Below are positions 10,154 through 22,994 of a stretch of 64,000 nucleotides of DNA, one piece after another. The notes below the pieces were generated by a model. That model ran no database searches, was not told the origin of the DNA, and saw only the letters and a program-made list of their open reading frames with translations. Position 1 is the stretch's first letter; the number at the start of each line of letters is the position of its first letter. Location of the stretch: the NCBI RefSeq assembly GCF_019219095.1, contig NZ_JAHUWH010000011.1:110716-174715 (forward strand). The letters are read 5' to 3'. Both the position numbers and the translations under genes were made by a program. Source of the DNA: Acidovorax sp. sic0104. Its GTDB lineage: Bacteria > Pseudomonadota > Gammaproteobacteria > Burkholderiales > Burkholderiaceae_C.

Positions 10154-11752
10154 TCACACCGGAGCGTGCAAATATTGCTCGGCGAGCGACAAAAATGCAT
10201 TCAACTGCGGATCGCCCCCCAGCTCCTCCTGCAGGATGGCTGCCACCCGGGGGGCGGTAGCGATCGCCTGCCGGGCATCCAGAAACAGCATGCGCGAGCG
10301 GCGGGCCAGCACGTCCTCGACGGTGCACGCGTACTCGAAGCGTGCTGCGAAGCGAACCATGGCCTCGGTCAACCCGCCACCCAGCGCCACGTCGGCGCCC
10401 GGCAGCGACTGAACCGACTGCGCCTCGCCGCCATAGGAGTGCAGCCCCTGGGCATCACTGATGCGGTGGCGCACGGGCTCGGAGGGCGTGCCGACCAAGG
10501 GCAGGCGGTTGGTGACACCCGCAGCCTTTTCCGGCAGCAGGCCGACGGTGAAGCATTTTTGCAACACATCCTCCGCCATGGCACGGTAGGTCGTCCATTT
10601 CCCCCCGGTCACGGTGATCAGGCCGCTCTTGCTGGCCAGCACGGTGTGCTCGCGGCTGATCTTCTTGGTGTTGTCGCCGTCGTCGTCCTGCGGCTTGACC
10701 AGGGGGCGCAGGCCCACCCACACGCTGCGGATGTCTTCGATCTTGGGCGCGCGGGTCAGGTACCGGGCGGACTCTTCCAGAATGAAGCGGACTTCCTCGC
10801 GGAAGGGCTCGGGCTCGCGCACGATGTCCTGGCGCGGGCTGTCGGTGGTGCCCAGGATCAGCTTGCCCAGCCACGGCACGGCGAACAGCACGCGGCCGTC
10901 CGCGGTCTTGGGCACCATCAGGGCGTGGTCGGACGGGAGAAACTCACGGTCCACCACGATGTGCACGCCCTGGCTGGGCGCCACGATGGGCTTGACCGGC
11001 CGGCCGATGGCCTCGCCGTCCATCTGGCGCAGGGCATCGACCCACACGCCCGTGGCGTTGACCACCGCGCGGGCGCGCACGGTGAATTGCCGGCCCGACT
11101 CCACGTCTTCACAGATGAAGCCGGCCACCTTGCCGTCTTCATGGATGAGCGAACGCGCCGGGCAATAGTTGACCAGCAGTGCCCCACGGCTGGCGGCGGT
11201 GCGCGCCAGGGCGAGGGCCAGCCGCGCGTCGTCGAATTGCCCGTCCCAGTACTTGACGCCGCCCTTGAGCCCTTCGGTGCGGGCGGTGGGCAGGCACGCC
11301 AGGGTGCGGTCGCGGCCCAGGAATTGCGTGGCGCCCAGGCCGGCCTTGCCTGCCAGGGCGTCGTACATCATGAGCCCGATGCCGTAGAACGGTGTCTCCC
11401 AGACGCGGTAGGACGGCATCACGAACGGCAGCGGCTGCGCCAGGTGGGGCGCGTTGTTCAGCAGCGTGGTGCGCTCGTGCAGCGCTTCGCGCACCAGCGC
11501 GATGTTGCCTTGCGCCAGGTACCGCACGCCGCCGTGCACCAGCTTGGTCGCACGCGACGATGTGCCCTTGGCGAAATCGTGCGAATCCACCAGGACCACG
11601 CTGAAGCCACGCGCCGCTGCGTCCAGCGCCACTCCCAGCCCGGTCGCCCCCCCGCCGATCACGGCGAGGTCATAGTCGTGGGGCTGGGCCAGACGGGCCA
11701 GAAGATCGGCGCGCCGTGTGGCAAGAGGAGCGGAAGCGGATGCTGTGGTCAT
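10154..11752 (-). CDS. glpD: Aerobic glycerol-3-phosphate dehydrogenase
   Basis: 532 aa from ATG 11752 (MTTASASAPL). FAD-dependent, membrane-associated enzyme that oxidises glycerol 3-phosphate to dihydroxyacetone phosphate and passes electrons to ubiquinone. The dinucleotide-binding motif is VIGGGATGLGVALDAAARG (about residues 31-49), followed by the family signature SSRATKLVHGGVRYL. In-frame alternatives are ATG at 11767 and TTG at 11785. The TTG has an AAGGG 7 nt upstream, but that is part of a perfect palindrome that looks like an operator, so the start is not settled. No terminator is visible between glpD and the rplN promoter. It completes the glycerol pathway of the neighbouring transporter, GlpR and GlpK genes. 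Confidence 0.93.
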   Translation of the reverse strand: MTTASASAPLATRRADLLARLAQPHDYDLAVIGGGATGLGVALDAAARGFSVVLVDSHDFAKGTSSRATKLVHGGVRYLAQGNIALVREALHERTTLLNNAPHLAQPLPFVMPSYRVWETPFYGIGLMMYDALAGKAGLGATQFLGRDRTLACLPTARTEGLKGGVKYWDGQFDDARLALALARTAASRGALLVNYCPARSLIHEDGKVAGFICEDVESGRQFTVRARAVVNATGVWVDALRQMDGEAIGRPVKPIVAPSQGVHIVVDREFLPSDHALMVPKTADGRVLFAVPWLGKLILGTTDSPRQDIVREPEPFREEVRFILEESARYLTRAPKIEDIRSVWVGLRPLVKPQDDDGDNTKKISREHTVLASKSGLITVTGGKWTTYRAMAEDVLQKCFTVGLLPEKAAGVTNRLPLVGTPSEPVRHRISDAQGLHSYGGEAQSVQSLPGADVALGGGLTEAMVRFAARFEYACTVEDVLARRSRMLFLDARQAIATAPRVAAILQEELGGDPQLNAFLSLAEQYLHAPV

Positions 11753-11781
11753 AGGGCGATTGTCCATGGGTGGGACAAAAT

Positions 11782-11799
11782 TCAAGGGTTAACCCTTAA
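11782..11799 (-). promoter_or_regulatory. Operator-like palindrome upstream of glpD
   Basis: AAGGGTTAACCCTT (11784-11797) is a perfect 14-bp palindrome just before glpD. A variant, TCAAGGTTTACCCTTAA, recurs at 18327-18343 in the glpS-glpR divergent region. The shared TCAAGG...ACCCTTAA frame suggests a common regulator, most simply the DeoR-type GlpR next door. I could not assign a clear promoter here. Confidence 0.5.
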
Positions 11800-11866
11800 A
11801 TTCTTGACATATCGGCGGGAAACAGCTCCGTGCACTCCGGGGATGCCGAAGGTGTTGCGCGCCAGT

Positions 11867-11904
11867 AAAAAAGGCAGCCGAGGGCCTTGTGGGCTCCGGC
11901 TGCC
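11867..11904 (-). terminator. Rho-independent terminator after glpV
   Basis: GGCAGCCG (11873-11880) and CGGCTGCC (11897-11904) pair perfectly, and on the minus strand the stem is followed by a T run (11867-11872 reversed). It would separate the glpSTPQUV transcript from glpD. A second GC-rich inverted repeat (11911-11932) lies just before it. Confidence 0.85.
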
Positions 11905-11945
11905 GGTGAAACCGCCGCGATCACCGCGGCGGCAGGAGAGCCGGA

Positions 11946-13679
<1,734 letters not shown>

Positions 13680-13757
13680 TGTTGTCTCCTCAGATGAAAC
13701 CCCCGTGGTGGATGAACACCGGCCCGGGGGGAAGTCGGGCCGGCGCTTGTCATCATC

Positions 13758-13850
13758 AAAAACGATAGCTGCCAGCGCTTTCTGCTGCTTTGTTTGGATT
13801 TCTTTTCATGCCCAGATCCTTGCCCACCATGCGCCAGCTGCTATCTTTTT
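13758..13850. repeat. Dispersed palindromic element (AGCTATC family) between glpU and glpV
   Basis: Imperfect long inverted repeat: aaaaacgatagctgccagcgc (13758-13778) against gcgccagctgctatcttttt (13831-13850). Half copies of the same core (AGCTATCA plus an A/T-rich end and nearby GCGC) occur at 21898, 38991 and 48172 in this window. In the mRNA it could fold and protect or separate the glpU and glpV segments. Confidence 0.6.
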
Positions 13851-13870
13851 CAGTACCGGTCGCGGGCTAG

Positions 13871-14191
13871 CTAGCCCTTGCGCAGGATGAGCGCCAGCAG
13901 CGCCATCGACAGCACGAAGCTGATCCACACCGATGGCTCGGCCGACAGGCCAAACCACTGGGCCAGCTTGCCGCTGATGCCCACGAAGATCAGGTTCACG
14001 TAGGCTGCCGACAGCAGCCCGATGAAGAGCCTGTCGCCGCGAGTCGTCTCCAGCGGCAGGAAGCCCTTGCGCAGGGTGGTGGGGGATTTGATCTCCCACA
14101 CCGCCATCCCCACCAGCATCAGCACGATGCATGTGAAGAACACTGCCACCGGCAGCGTCCAGGCCATCCAGTCAAGCATCGGTACCCCCAT
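13871..14191 (-). CDS. glpU: Small membrane protein of the glycerol transporter (DUF2160 family)
   Basis: 106 aa, three or so hydrophobic segments (about residues 9-31, 53-72, 85-103). It matches the DUF2160 type protein that accompanies this glycerol ABC system and is called GlpU in Rhizobium. Its exact role is unknown; association with the permeases is inferred from constant linkage. It begins MGVPMLDWMAWTLPVAVFF; a second Met at residue 5 is possible. A 45-codon open frame with a good ribosome-binding site overlaps its start. Confidence 0.85.
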   Translation of the reverse strand: MGVPMLDWMAWTLPVAVFFTCIVLMLVGMAVWEIKSPTTLRKGFLPLETTRGDRLFIGLLSAAYVNLIFVGISGKLAQWFGLSAEPSVWISFVLSMALLALILRKG

Positions 14192-14309
14192 GAGCGCCTG
14201 CGGCGCTTTCCCCCAGGCGGACGCAGCCGATGGCCGGGCAAAGCCCGCTCCATGGCTGCTGGTGGCCGGGAGCGCGTCGCGCGCGCTGCTGTGAATGTGT
14301 GTAGTTCAT
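14172..14309 (-). CDS. Candidate small ORF between glpQ and glpU
   Basis: 45 codons plus TGA, starting ATG at 14307-14309 and overlapping the first 20 bases of glpU in another frame. It has a better ribosome-binding site (GAGGGAG, 6 nt before ATG) than glpU itself. The peptide begins MNYTHSQQRARRAPGHQQPW, is basic and proline/glutamine-rich, and resembles nothing I know. It could be a leader ORF that couples translation into glpU, or chance. Confidence 0.3.
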   Translation of the reverse strand: MNYTHSQQRARRAPGHQQPWSGLCPAIGCVRLGESAAGAHGGTDA

Positions 14310-14328
14310 GGTTGTGCTCCCTCTCTCG

Positions 14329-16026
<1,698 letters not shown>

Positions 16027-16030
<4 letters not shown>

Positions 16031-17118
16031 GGTGCGACCTCCGCGGTCAGCAGCTGTTCGTTCTGGTAGAAGCAGGTGTGGGTGCCCAGCACCTGCAGCC
16101 ACACCGGGTCACCGGCGGAAGGCAGGCGGGCCTCGGGCGCAAAGCGCGCCTTGAGCGTGTGTTCGCCCACCTTGGCGGTGAGCATCAGGTAGGTGCCGAT
16201 GTCCTGCACCTGCACCACCGTGCAGGGCAGCGCGCCGGGCTGCTGCGGCTGGGCCAGGGCCAGGTACTCGGGCCGTATGCCCACCTGCAGGGCGCCATCT
16301 GGCAGCGCGCGGCCCACGGGGCTGGCCAGGCGGTGCCCGGCCACCGAGAGTTGCGCGCCATCGCCGTGCGCAGGCAAGAAGTTCATGCCCGGCGAGCCGA
16401 TGAAGTGCCCCACGAAGGTGTGCGCGGGGCGCTCGAACAGTGCATCGGCCGAGCCGACCTGCACCGCCTTGCCGCGTGTCATCACCACCACCTGGTCGGC
16501 GAACGTGAGCGCCTCGACCTGGTCGTGCGTCACGTAGATCAGCGTGAGCTTGAGCTCGTGGTGGATCTGCTTGAGTTTGCGCCGCAGTTGCCACTTGAGG
16601 TGCGGGTCGATCACGGTGAGCGGCTCATCGAACAGCACCGCCGCCACGTCCGCACGCACCAGGCCGCGGCCCAGCGAGATCTTCTGCTTGGCGTCGGCAG
16701 CGAGGCCCGCCGCGCGCTGGTTGAGCTGGCCGCTCATCTCCAGCATCTCGGCGATCACGCCCACGCGCTGCTTGATCTGCGCCTCGGGTACCTTGCGGTT
16801 CTTGAGCGGAAACGCCAGGTTCTCGGCCACCGTCATGGTGTCGTAGATCACGGGGAACTGGAACACCTGCGCGATGTTGCGCTCCTGCGGGCTCGCGCGC
16901 GTCACGTCGCGGCCGTCAAAAAGCACCTTGCCGTGCGACGGAACGAGCAGGCCCGACATGATGTTGAGCATGGTGGTCTTGCCGCAGCCCGAAGGGCCCA
17001 GCAGCGCATAGGCGCCGCCGTCCTCGAACTCCATCTTCAGGGGCAGCAGCGCGTAGTCGCTGTCCTGTTGCGGGTTGGGCTTGTACGAGTGCGCCAGGTC
17101 CAGACTGATACGGGCCAT
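16027..17118 (-). CDS. glpT: Glycerol ABC transporter ATPase GlpT
   Basis: 363 aa from ATG 17118 (MARISLDLAHSY). Walker A GPSGCGKT at 41-48, Walker B AVLFDE at about 160-165, switch histidine H198 in VTHDQVEAL; a C-terminal regulatory (TOBE/MOI-like) domain follows. The ABC signature is not LSGGQ: the position (about 139-147) reads LAADAKQKIS. It is paired with GlpS, whose defects lie in the partner half of the same site (see findings). It starts 1 bp after the glpS stop. Not the E. coli GlpT antiporter. Confidence 0.92.
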
Positions 17119-17119
17119 G

Positions 17120-18205
17120 TCAGCGGCCTCCTTGTGCGATGTGCCGCGCAGGCGCCCAGGCCAGCCGGCCGTCGGCGCCGAACACGTAGACCTGCGCAGG
17201 GTCCAGGTGCAGCGTGATGGCCGCCCCCAATTCGAAATAGTGCACGCCCGTGAGCTGCGCCACCAGGTCGCCCCAGGGCGTGGCGGCGTGCACAAAAGTG
17301 TCGGAGCCCGAGATCTCGGCCAGCTCCACCACGCCGTCCACGCTCACATCGCCGGGCCGGGCGTGCACGCGCAGCGCACTGGCTCGCACGCCCACCGTGA
17401 GACCGCTGGCCTCCAGGCCCTCGGGCAGCGGCACGGCAAACTCGGCACCCCCCTGCAGGCGCACGCCCTGCGGTGCGGCAGTGGCCGGCATCAGGTTCAT
17501 CGGCGGGTCGCTGAAGGCACGCGCCACGCGCAGCGAATTGGGCGCGTGGAACACCTCGGCCGTGGGGCCGTACTGCAGCAGCTCGCCCTCGTCCAGCACG
17601 GCGGTGTAGCCACCCAGCAGCAGCGCCTCGCCCGGCTCGGTGGTGGCATAGACCACGGTGGACTGACCTGCGGCGAACAGCTGCGTCAACTCTTCGCGCA
17701 GCTCCTCACGCAGTTTGTAATCCAGGTTGACCAAGGGCTCGTCCAGCAGCATCAGGGGCGCGCCCTTGGCGAGGGCACGCGCCAGCGCCACGCGCTGCTG
17801 CTGCCCGCCCGACAGCTCGGCCGGGTAGCGGTCCAGGAACATGTCGATGTGCAGGCGGCTGGCGATCTCGCGCACCCGGGCGTCGATGTTCTTTTCGCCG
17901 CGCAGCTTCAGGGGCGACGCGATGTTGGCCGCCACCTTCATCGATGGGTAGTTGATGAACTGCTGGTAGACCATGGCGACGTTGCGCTCGCGCACGGGCA
18001 TGCCCGTCACGTCCACGCCGTCGACCGTCACGCGGCCGGCTGTGGGCACATCCAGCCCCGCCATGATGCGCATCAGGCTCGTCTTGCCCGCCTGGGTGGC
18101 GCCCAGCAGTACCGTCACGGCGCCGCTGTGCAGTTGAAGGCTCATGTCGTAGAGCCAGGTCTGCGCTCCCACCTTCTTGCTGATGCTGTCCAATGCCAGC
18201 TGCAT
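17120..18205 (-). CDS. glpS: Glycerol ABC transporter ATPase GlpS
   Basis: 361 aa from ATG 18205 (MQLALDSISKKVG), with GAAAGG upstream as ribosome-binding site. Walker A GATQAGKT at 35-42, canonical signature LSGGQ at 131-135, Walker B LMLLDE at 151-156. The switch-loop histidine is replaced: VYATTEPGEAL has Thr189 where GlpT has His. It is the first gene of the transporter operon and divergent from glpR. The open frame extends upstream, but only into the regulatory region. Confidence 0.92.
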   Translation of the reverse strand: MQLALDSISKKVGAQTWLYDMSLQLHSGAVTVLLGATQAGKTSLMRIMAGLDVPTAGRVTVDGVDVTGMPVRERNVAMVYQQFINYPSMKVAANIASPLKLRGEKNIDARVREIASRLHIDMFLDRYPAELSGGQQQRVALARALAKGAPLMLLDEPLVNLDYKLREELREELTQLFAAGQSTVVYATTEPGEALLLGGYTAVLDEGELLQYGPTAEVFHAPNSLRVARAFSDPPMNLMPATAAPQGVRLQGGAEFAVPLPEGLEASGLTVGVRASALRVHARPGDVSVDGVVELAEISGSDTFVHAATPWGDLVAQLTGVHYFELGAAITLHLDPAQVYVFGADGRLAWAPARHIAQGGR

Positions 18206-18398
18206 CCCGCAACCTTTCTTTTGTAGCCCGGGGGCCTGTGAATCCTGCGCCACTGCGCCCACGGGACACAGCCAGCCCTCTCGGTTTCGATTGCGTTCAT
18301 TTTTGTTCTTTTCTGATCGTATTGAATCAAGGTTTACCCTTAACAGGTTCCTTTTTGTTCGATTTAAAGTATTCGCACTCTCTAGCCGATTAATACGC
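18206..18398. promoter_or_regulatory. Divergent glpS-glpR control region
   Basis: 193 bp between divergent starts. It contains the element TCAAGGTTTACCCTTAA (18327-18343), a near copy of the palindrome before glpD, and a direct repeat TTTTTGTTC at 18300-18308 and 18352-18360. The second copy runs into TTGTTCGATTT, resembling a half site of the E. coli GlpR operator. The segment is markedly A/T-rich against its neighbours. GlpR probably binds here to control both itself and the transporter; inferred. Confidence 0.5.
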
Positions 18399-19163
18399 GT
18401 GAATACGAATCCCCGACAACTACTGCTTCTGGAAGAGGTCCGCGCGCGCAAGTCCGCTACCGTGGAGCAACTGGCCGACACATTGGGCGTGACCCTGCAG
18501 ACTGTGCGCCGCGACGTGCAGCGCCTGGCCGAATCCGGCCTGCTCACCCGCTTTCATGGCGGCGTGCGCGTGCCCAGCTCCACCGTGGAGAACCTGGCCC
18601 ACACCCAGCGCGAGACCCTGCACGCCGAGGGCAAGGCGCGCATCGCGCGCGCCGTGGCAGCCCAGGTGCCCAACGACTGCTCGCTGATCCTGAACATCGG
18701 CACCACCACCGAAGCCATCGCCAAGGCCCTGCTGCACCACCGCGGCCTGCGCGTGATCACCAACAACCTGAACGTGGCCGCCATCCTGAGCGGCAACCCC
18801 GAATGCGAGGTCATCGTGGCCGGCGGCGTGGTGCGCACCCGCGACCGGGGCATCGTGGGCGAAGCGGCGGTGGACTTCATCCGCCAGTTCCGCGTGGACA
18901 TCGCGCTCATCGGCATCTCGGGCGTGGAGCCCGACGGCTCCCTGCGCGACTTCGACTACCGCGAGGTGAAGGTGGCCCAGACCATCATCGAGCAATCGCG
19001 CGAGGTCTGGCTCGCTGCCGACCAGAGCAAATTCAACCGCCCGGCGATGGTGCAACTGGCCACACTGAACCAGATCGACCGCCTGTTCACCGACGCGCCC
19101 CCGCCGGAGCCCTTCCCGGCCCTGCTGCAGGATGCAGAGGTGCTGTGCACGGTCGCGGCCTGA
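18399..19163 (+). CDS. glpR: DeoR-family regulator, probable glycerol repressor GlpR
   Basis: 254 aa from GTG 18399, reading VNTNPRQLLLLEEVRARKSA. This matches the usual DeoR start; the longer frame from 18177 would antisense glpS. Amino-terminal helix-turn-helix (VEQLADTLGVTLQTVRRDVQ, about 20-39), then the sugar-phosphate-sensing domain with NIGTTTEAIAKALL and GGVVRTRDRGIVGEAA. GlpR proteins are inactivated by glycerol 3-phosphate. Position between the uptake operon and glpK supports that role. Confidence 0.88.
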   Translation: MNTNPRQLLLLEEVRARKSATVEQLADTLGVTLQTVRRDVQRLAESGLLTRFHGGVRVPSSTVENLAHTQRETLHAEGKARIARAVAAQVPNDCSLILNIGTTTEAIAKALLHHRGLRVITNNLNVAAILSGNPECEVIVAGGVVRTRDRGIVGEAAVDFIRQFRVDIALIGISGVEPDGSLRDFDYREVKVAQTIIEQSREVWLAADQSKFNRPAMVQLATLNQIDRLFTDAPPPEPFPALLQDAEVLCTVAA

Positions 19164-19199
19164 CCCGGTCTCACCCTTTGCTTTCAACCAAGCAACCAA

Positions 19200-19259
19200 C
19201 CGTTCACGCTGAGCCTGTCGAAGCGCTGCGCAAGGCTTCGGCAGGCTCAGTCCGAACGG
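19200..19259. repeat. REP-like long palindrome after glpR
   Basis: 25-nt arms 19200-19224 and 19235-19259 pair with about four mismatches; the core is GAGCCTGTCGAAGC and its complement. It belongs to the GCTTCGACAGGCTC-type palindromes common in Burkholderiales. A second, shorter member is at 40789-40835. It may also terminate glpR transcription, though no T run follows. Confidence 0.7.
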
Positions 19260-19330
19260 TCTTCATGAGTTGAACGCAAGCCCCCGCCACCCCTTTGCGG
19301 CAGTGCGCTGCTGACTTATCCTTGCCCGCC

Positions 19331-20824
<1,494 letters not shown>

Positions 20825-20961
20825 TCCGGAACACCCCCTGAGGCGCTGCGCGGCTCTTGCGCGGCAGGCCTGGTCCGGGCAGCGCCCGTTGCGCACGCCA
20901 TTCGGGCAACCACAGGCCCACGGCGCTACCATGGCGCCTCCCTTTCTTGCCTGACCGCAGC

Positions 20962-21807
20962 ATGACCTCCTCCGCTTCCGCCGCAGCAACCCCCCCACTT
21001 CCCACCATCGCCTTCATCGGCGGCGGCAACATGGCCAGCGCCATCATTGGCGGCCTGATCGGCCAGGGCCACCCGGCCAGCCAGATCGAGGTGGTCGAGC
21101 CCTACGCTCCCACGCGCGAGGCGCTGCTCAAGAACTTCGGCCTCACGGCACACGCCGAGGCAGGCCCCGCACTGCAGCGCGCCAGCATCGTGGTCTGGGC
21201 GGTCAAGCCACAGACCTTCAAGGACGCCGCCGCGCAAGCCAAGGCACATACCCCGCAGGCCCTGCACCTGAGCGTGGCCGCAGGCATCCGTTCGGACAGC
21301 ATCGCCCAGTGGCTGGGCACCGAGCGCGTCGTGCGCACCATGCCCAACACGCCCGCGCTGGTGGGCAAGGGCATGAGCGCGATCTACGCGCGCCCCGCCG
21401 TGGCCCCGGCGGAGCGCCAGAGTGTGGAGGCCATCATGGCGTCCACCGGCGAATTCCTGTGGGTGGAGAGCGAAACCCAGCTCGACGCGGTCACCGCCCT
21501 CTCGGGCTCGGGTCCGGCCTATGTGTTCTATTTTCTCGAAGCCATGGCGCGCGCGGGCGTCAGCATGGGCCTGACAGAAGCACAGGCGCACCAACTGGCA
21601 GTGGGCACCTTCGTGGGCGCCTCCGAACTGGCCCGCCGCTCGGACGAGCCCCCGGCCGTGCTGCGCGAACGCGTCACCTCCAAGGGCGGCACGACCTACG
21701 CCGCCCTGCAGTCGATGCAAGCCAGCGGCGTGTCGCAGGCGTTCGAGGCCGCCATGCGCGCCGCCGAAAAACGCGCCAACGAACTTGGCAACGAGTTCGG
21801 GGCCTGA
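20962..21807 (+). CDS. proC: Pyrroline-5-carboxylate reductase
   Basis: 281 aa from ATG 20962. NAD(P)-binding motif AFIGGGNMASAIIGGLIGQG near residue 15, then VRTMPNTPALVGKGM and the substrate-site block VTALSGSGPAYVFYFLEAMA. It carries out the last step of proline synthesis in the cytoplasm. The frame extends further upstream but without family similarity. A clear terminator follows. Confidence 0.96.
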   Translation: MTSSASAAATPPLPTIAFIGGGNMASAIIGGLIGQGHPASQIEVVEPYAPTREALLKNFGLTAHAEAGPALQRASIVVWAVKPQTFKDAAAQAKAHTPQALHLSVAAGIRSDSIAQWLGTERVVRTMPNTPALVGKGMSAIYARPAVAPAERQSVEAIMASTGEFLWVESETQLDAVTALSGSGPAYVFYFLEAMARAGVSMGLTEAQAHQLAVGTFVGASELARRSDEPPAVLRERVTSKGGTTYAALQSMQASGVSQAFEAAMRAAEKRANELGNEFGA

Positions 21808-21819
21808 CCCTGGGCATCC

Positions 21820-21854
21820 TGTTCACGGCGCCATGGGGAGCCGTGAACATTTTT
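21820..21854 (+). terminator. Rho-independent terminator after proC
   Basis: TGTTCACGGC (21820-21829) pairs perfectly with GCCGTGAACA (21840-21849), followed by TTTTT. It lies 12 bp after the proC stop and before the convergent ubiA end. Confidence 0.92.
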
Positions 21855-21902
21855 CAGAGCCTTTTTGGCCTTCCACGCACGCGCATCAAGCGCCGACAGC
21901 TA

Positions 21903-22790
21903 TCAGTTTGAGAGCATTGACCGCACCACATAGCTGCCCGCAATACCCGCAAACACCGTGGCGCCCAGCCAGTGGTTGATGCGAAACGCCTTGAAGCAGC
22001 CCTCGCGGGTGCGGGTGCGGATCAGCGTGAAGTGCCACACAGCTTGCGCCAGCGCGGCAGCAAGCGCTACATAAAACAGAGCACCCAGCGCATAGGGGGC
22101 AAGGGCCACCGCCCAAATTCCGATGAAGAGCAGGTAGAACAGCACAATGCCCGCCACATCGAAACGCCCCAGCGTGATGGCGGAGGTCTTGATGCCGATC
22201 TTGAGGTCGTCGTCGCGGTCCACCATGGCGTATTCGGTGTCGTAGGCCAGCACCCAGAACATATTGCCCAGCCACATCCACCAGGCCACCGCAGGCACGC
22301 TGCCCTGCACGGCGGCAAACGCGATGACGATGCCGAAATTGAACGCAATGCCCAGCACCGCCTGGGGCATGGAAATGATGCGCTTGGTGAACGGGTAGGC
22401 AATGGCCACCAGCACGGCGGGCACCGACCAGGCGATGGCGGCGGTGTTGGTGGTCAGCACCAGGCCAAATGACACCAGCGCGAGCGCGGCGCCAAGGCCC
22501 AGCGCTTCCTTTACGCTCACGGCGCCGGTGGTCACCGGGCGCTGCGCGGTGCGCTTGACGTGCTTGTCGAAGTCGCGGTCGGCCACATCGTTCACGCAGC
22601 AGCCGGCGCTGCGCATCAGGACGGTTCCCAGCACGAACACCGCCAGCAGATGCCAGCCAGGAAACCCGTCCGCCGCGATCCAGAGTGCGGACAGGGTGGG
22701 CCACAGACACACCAGCCAGCCAGCGGGGCGGTCCCAGCGGATGAGGTCCAGGTACAGGGCGAAGCGGCTGCGGGAAGCGACGGTGGACAT
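21903..22790 (-). CDS. ubiA: 4-hydroxybenzoate polyprenyltransferase
   Basis: 295 aa from ATG 22790 ([20 protein letters not shown]). Integral membrane enzyme of ubiquinone synthesis that attaches the polyprenyl tail to 4-hydroxybenzoate. Both Asp-rich motifs are present: [15 protein letters not shown] (about residue 70) and [20 protein letters not shown] (about residue 190). About eight membrane helices. Convergent with proC. Its stop lies beside a half copy of the AGCTATC palindrome family. Confidence 0.96.
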   Translation of the reverse strand: MSTVASRSRFALYLDLIRWDRPAGWLVCLWPTLSALWIAADGFPGWHLLAVFVLGTVLMRSAGCCVNDVADRDFDKHVKRTAQRPVTTGAVSVKEALGLGAALALVSFGLVLTTNTAAIAWSVPAVLVAIAYPFTKRIISMPQAVLGIAFNFGIVIAFAAVQGSVPAVAWWMWLGNMFWVLAYDTEYAMVDRDDDLKIGIKTSAITLGRFDVAGIVLFYLLFIGIWAVALAPYALGALFYVALAAALAQAVWHFTLIRTRTREGCFKAFRINHWLGATVFAGIAGSYVVRSMLSN

Positions 22791-22994
22791 GCGGGGGAGA
22801 GTGCAAAAAAGGGGCCAATCCAGCCCGCCGGTAGCGCGGGCTGTGCGAATGTAGCAGCCACCCGGCCCCGGGGCATGGGCCCCCGGCCGCCCTTGCCGGC
22901 ACAGGCACCGCCACATCGACCTGGTTCTGCCTGCAACGAGCGGCCCAAACCCGGTAAAGTCCCCAGGTCACCCCATCCCAAGGACCTGCACCGC

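Noticed and set aside
11803..11830. TTGACA on the plus strand as a promoter
   Set aside because: No -10 hexamer at suitable spacing, and no plus-strand gene follows.
22560..22994. 145-codon upstream extension of the hybrid kinase
   Set aside because: It lies antisense to ubiA and has no conserved sequence; ATG 22995 gives a normal membrane-helix/CHASE3 start.
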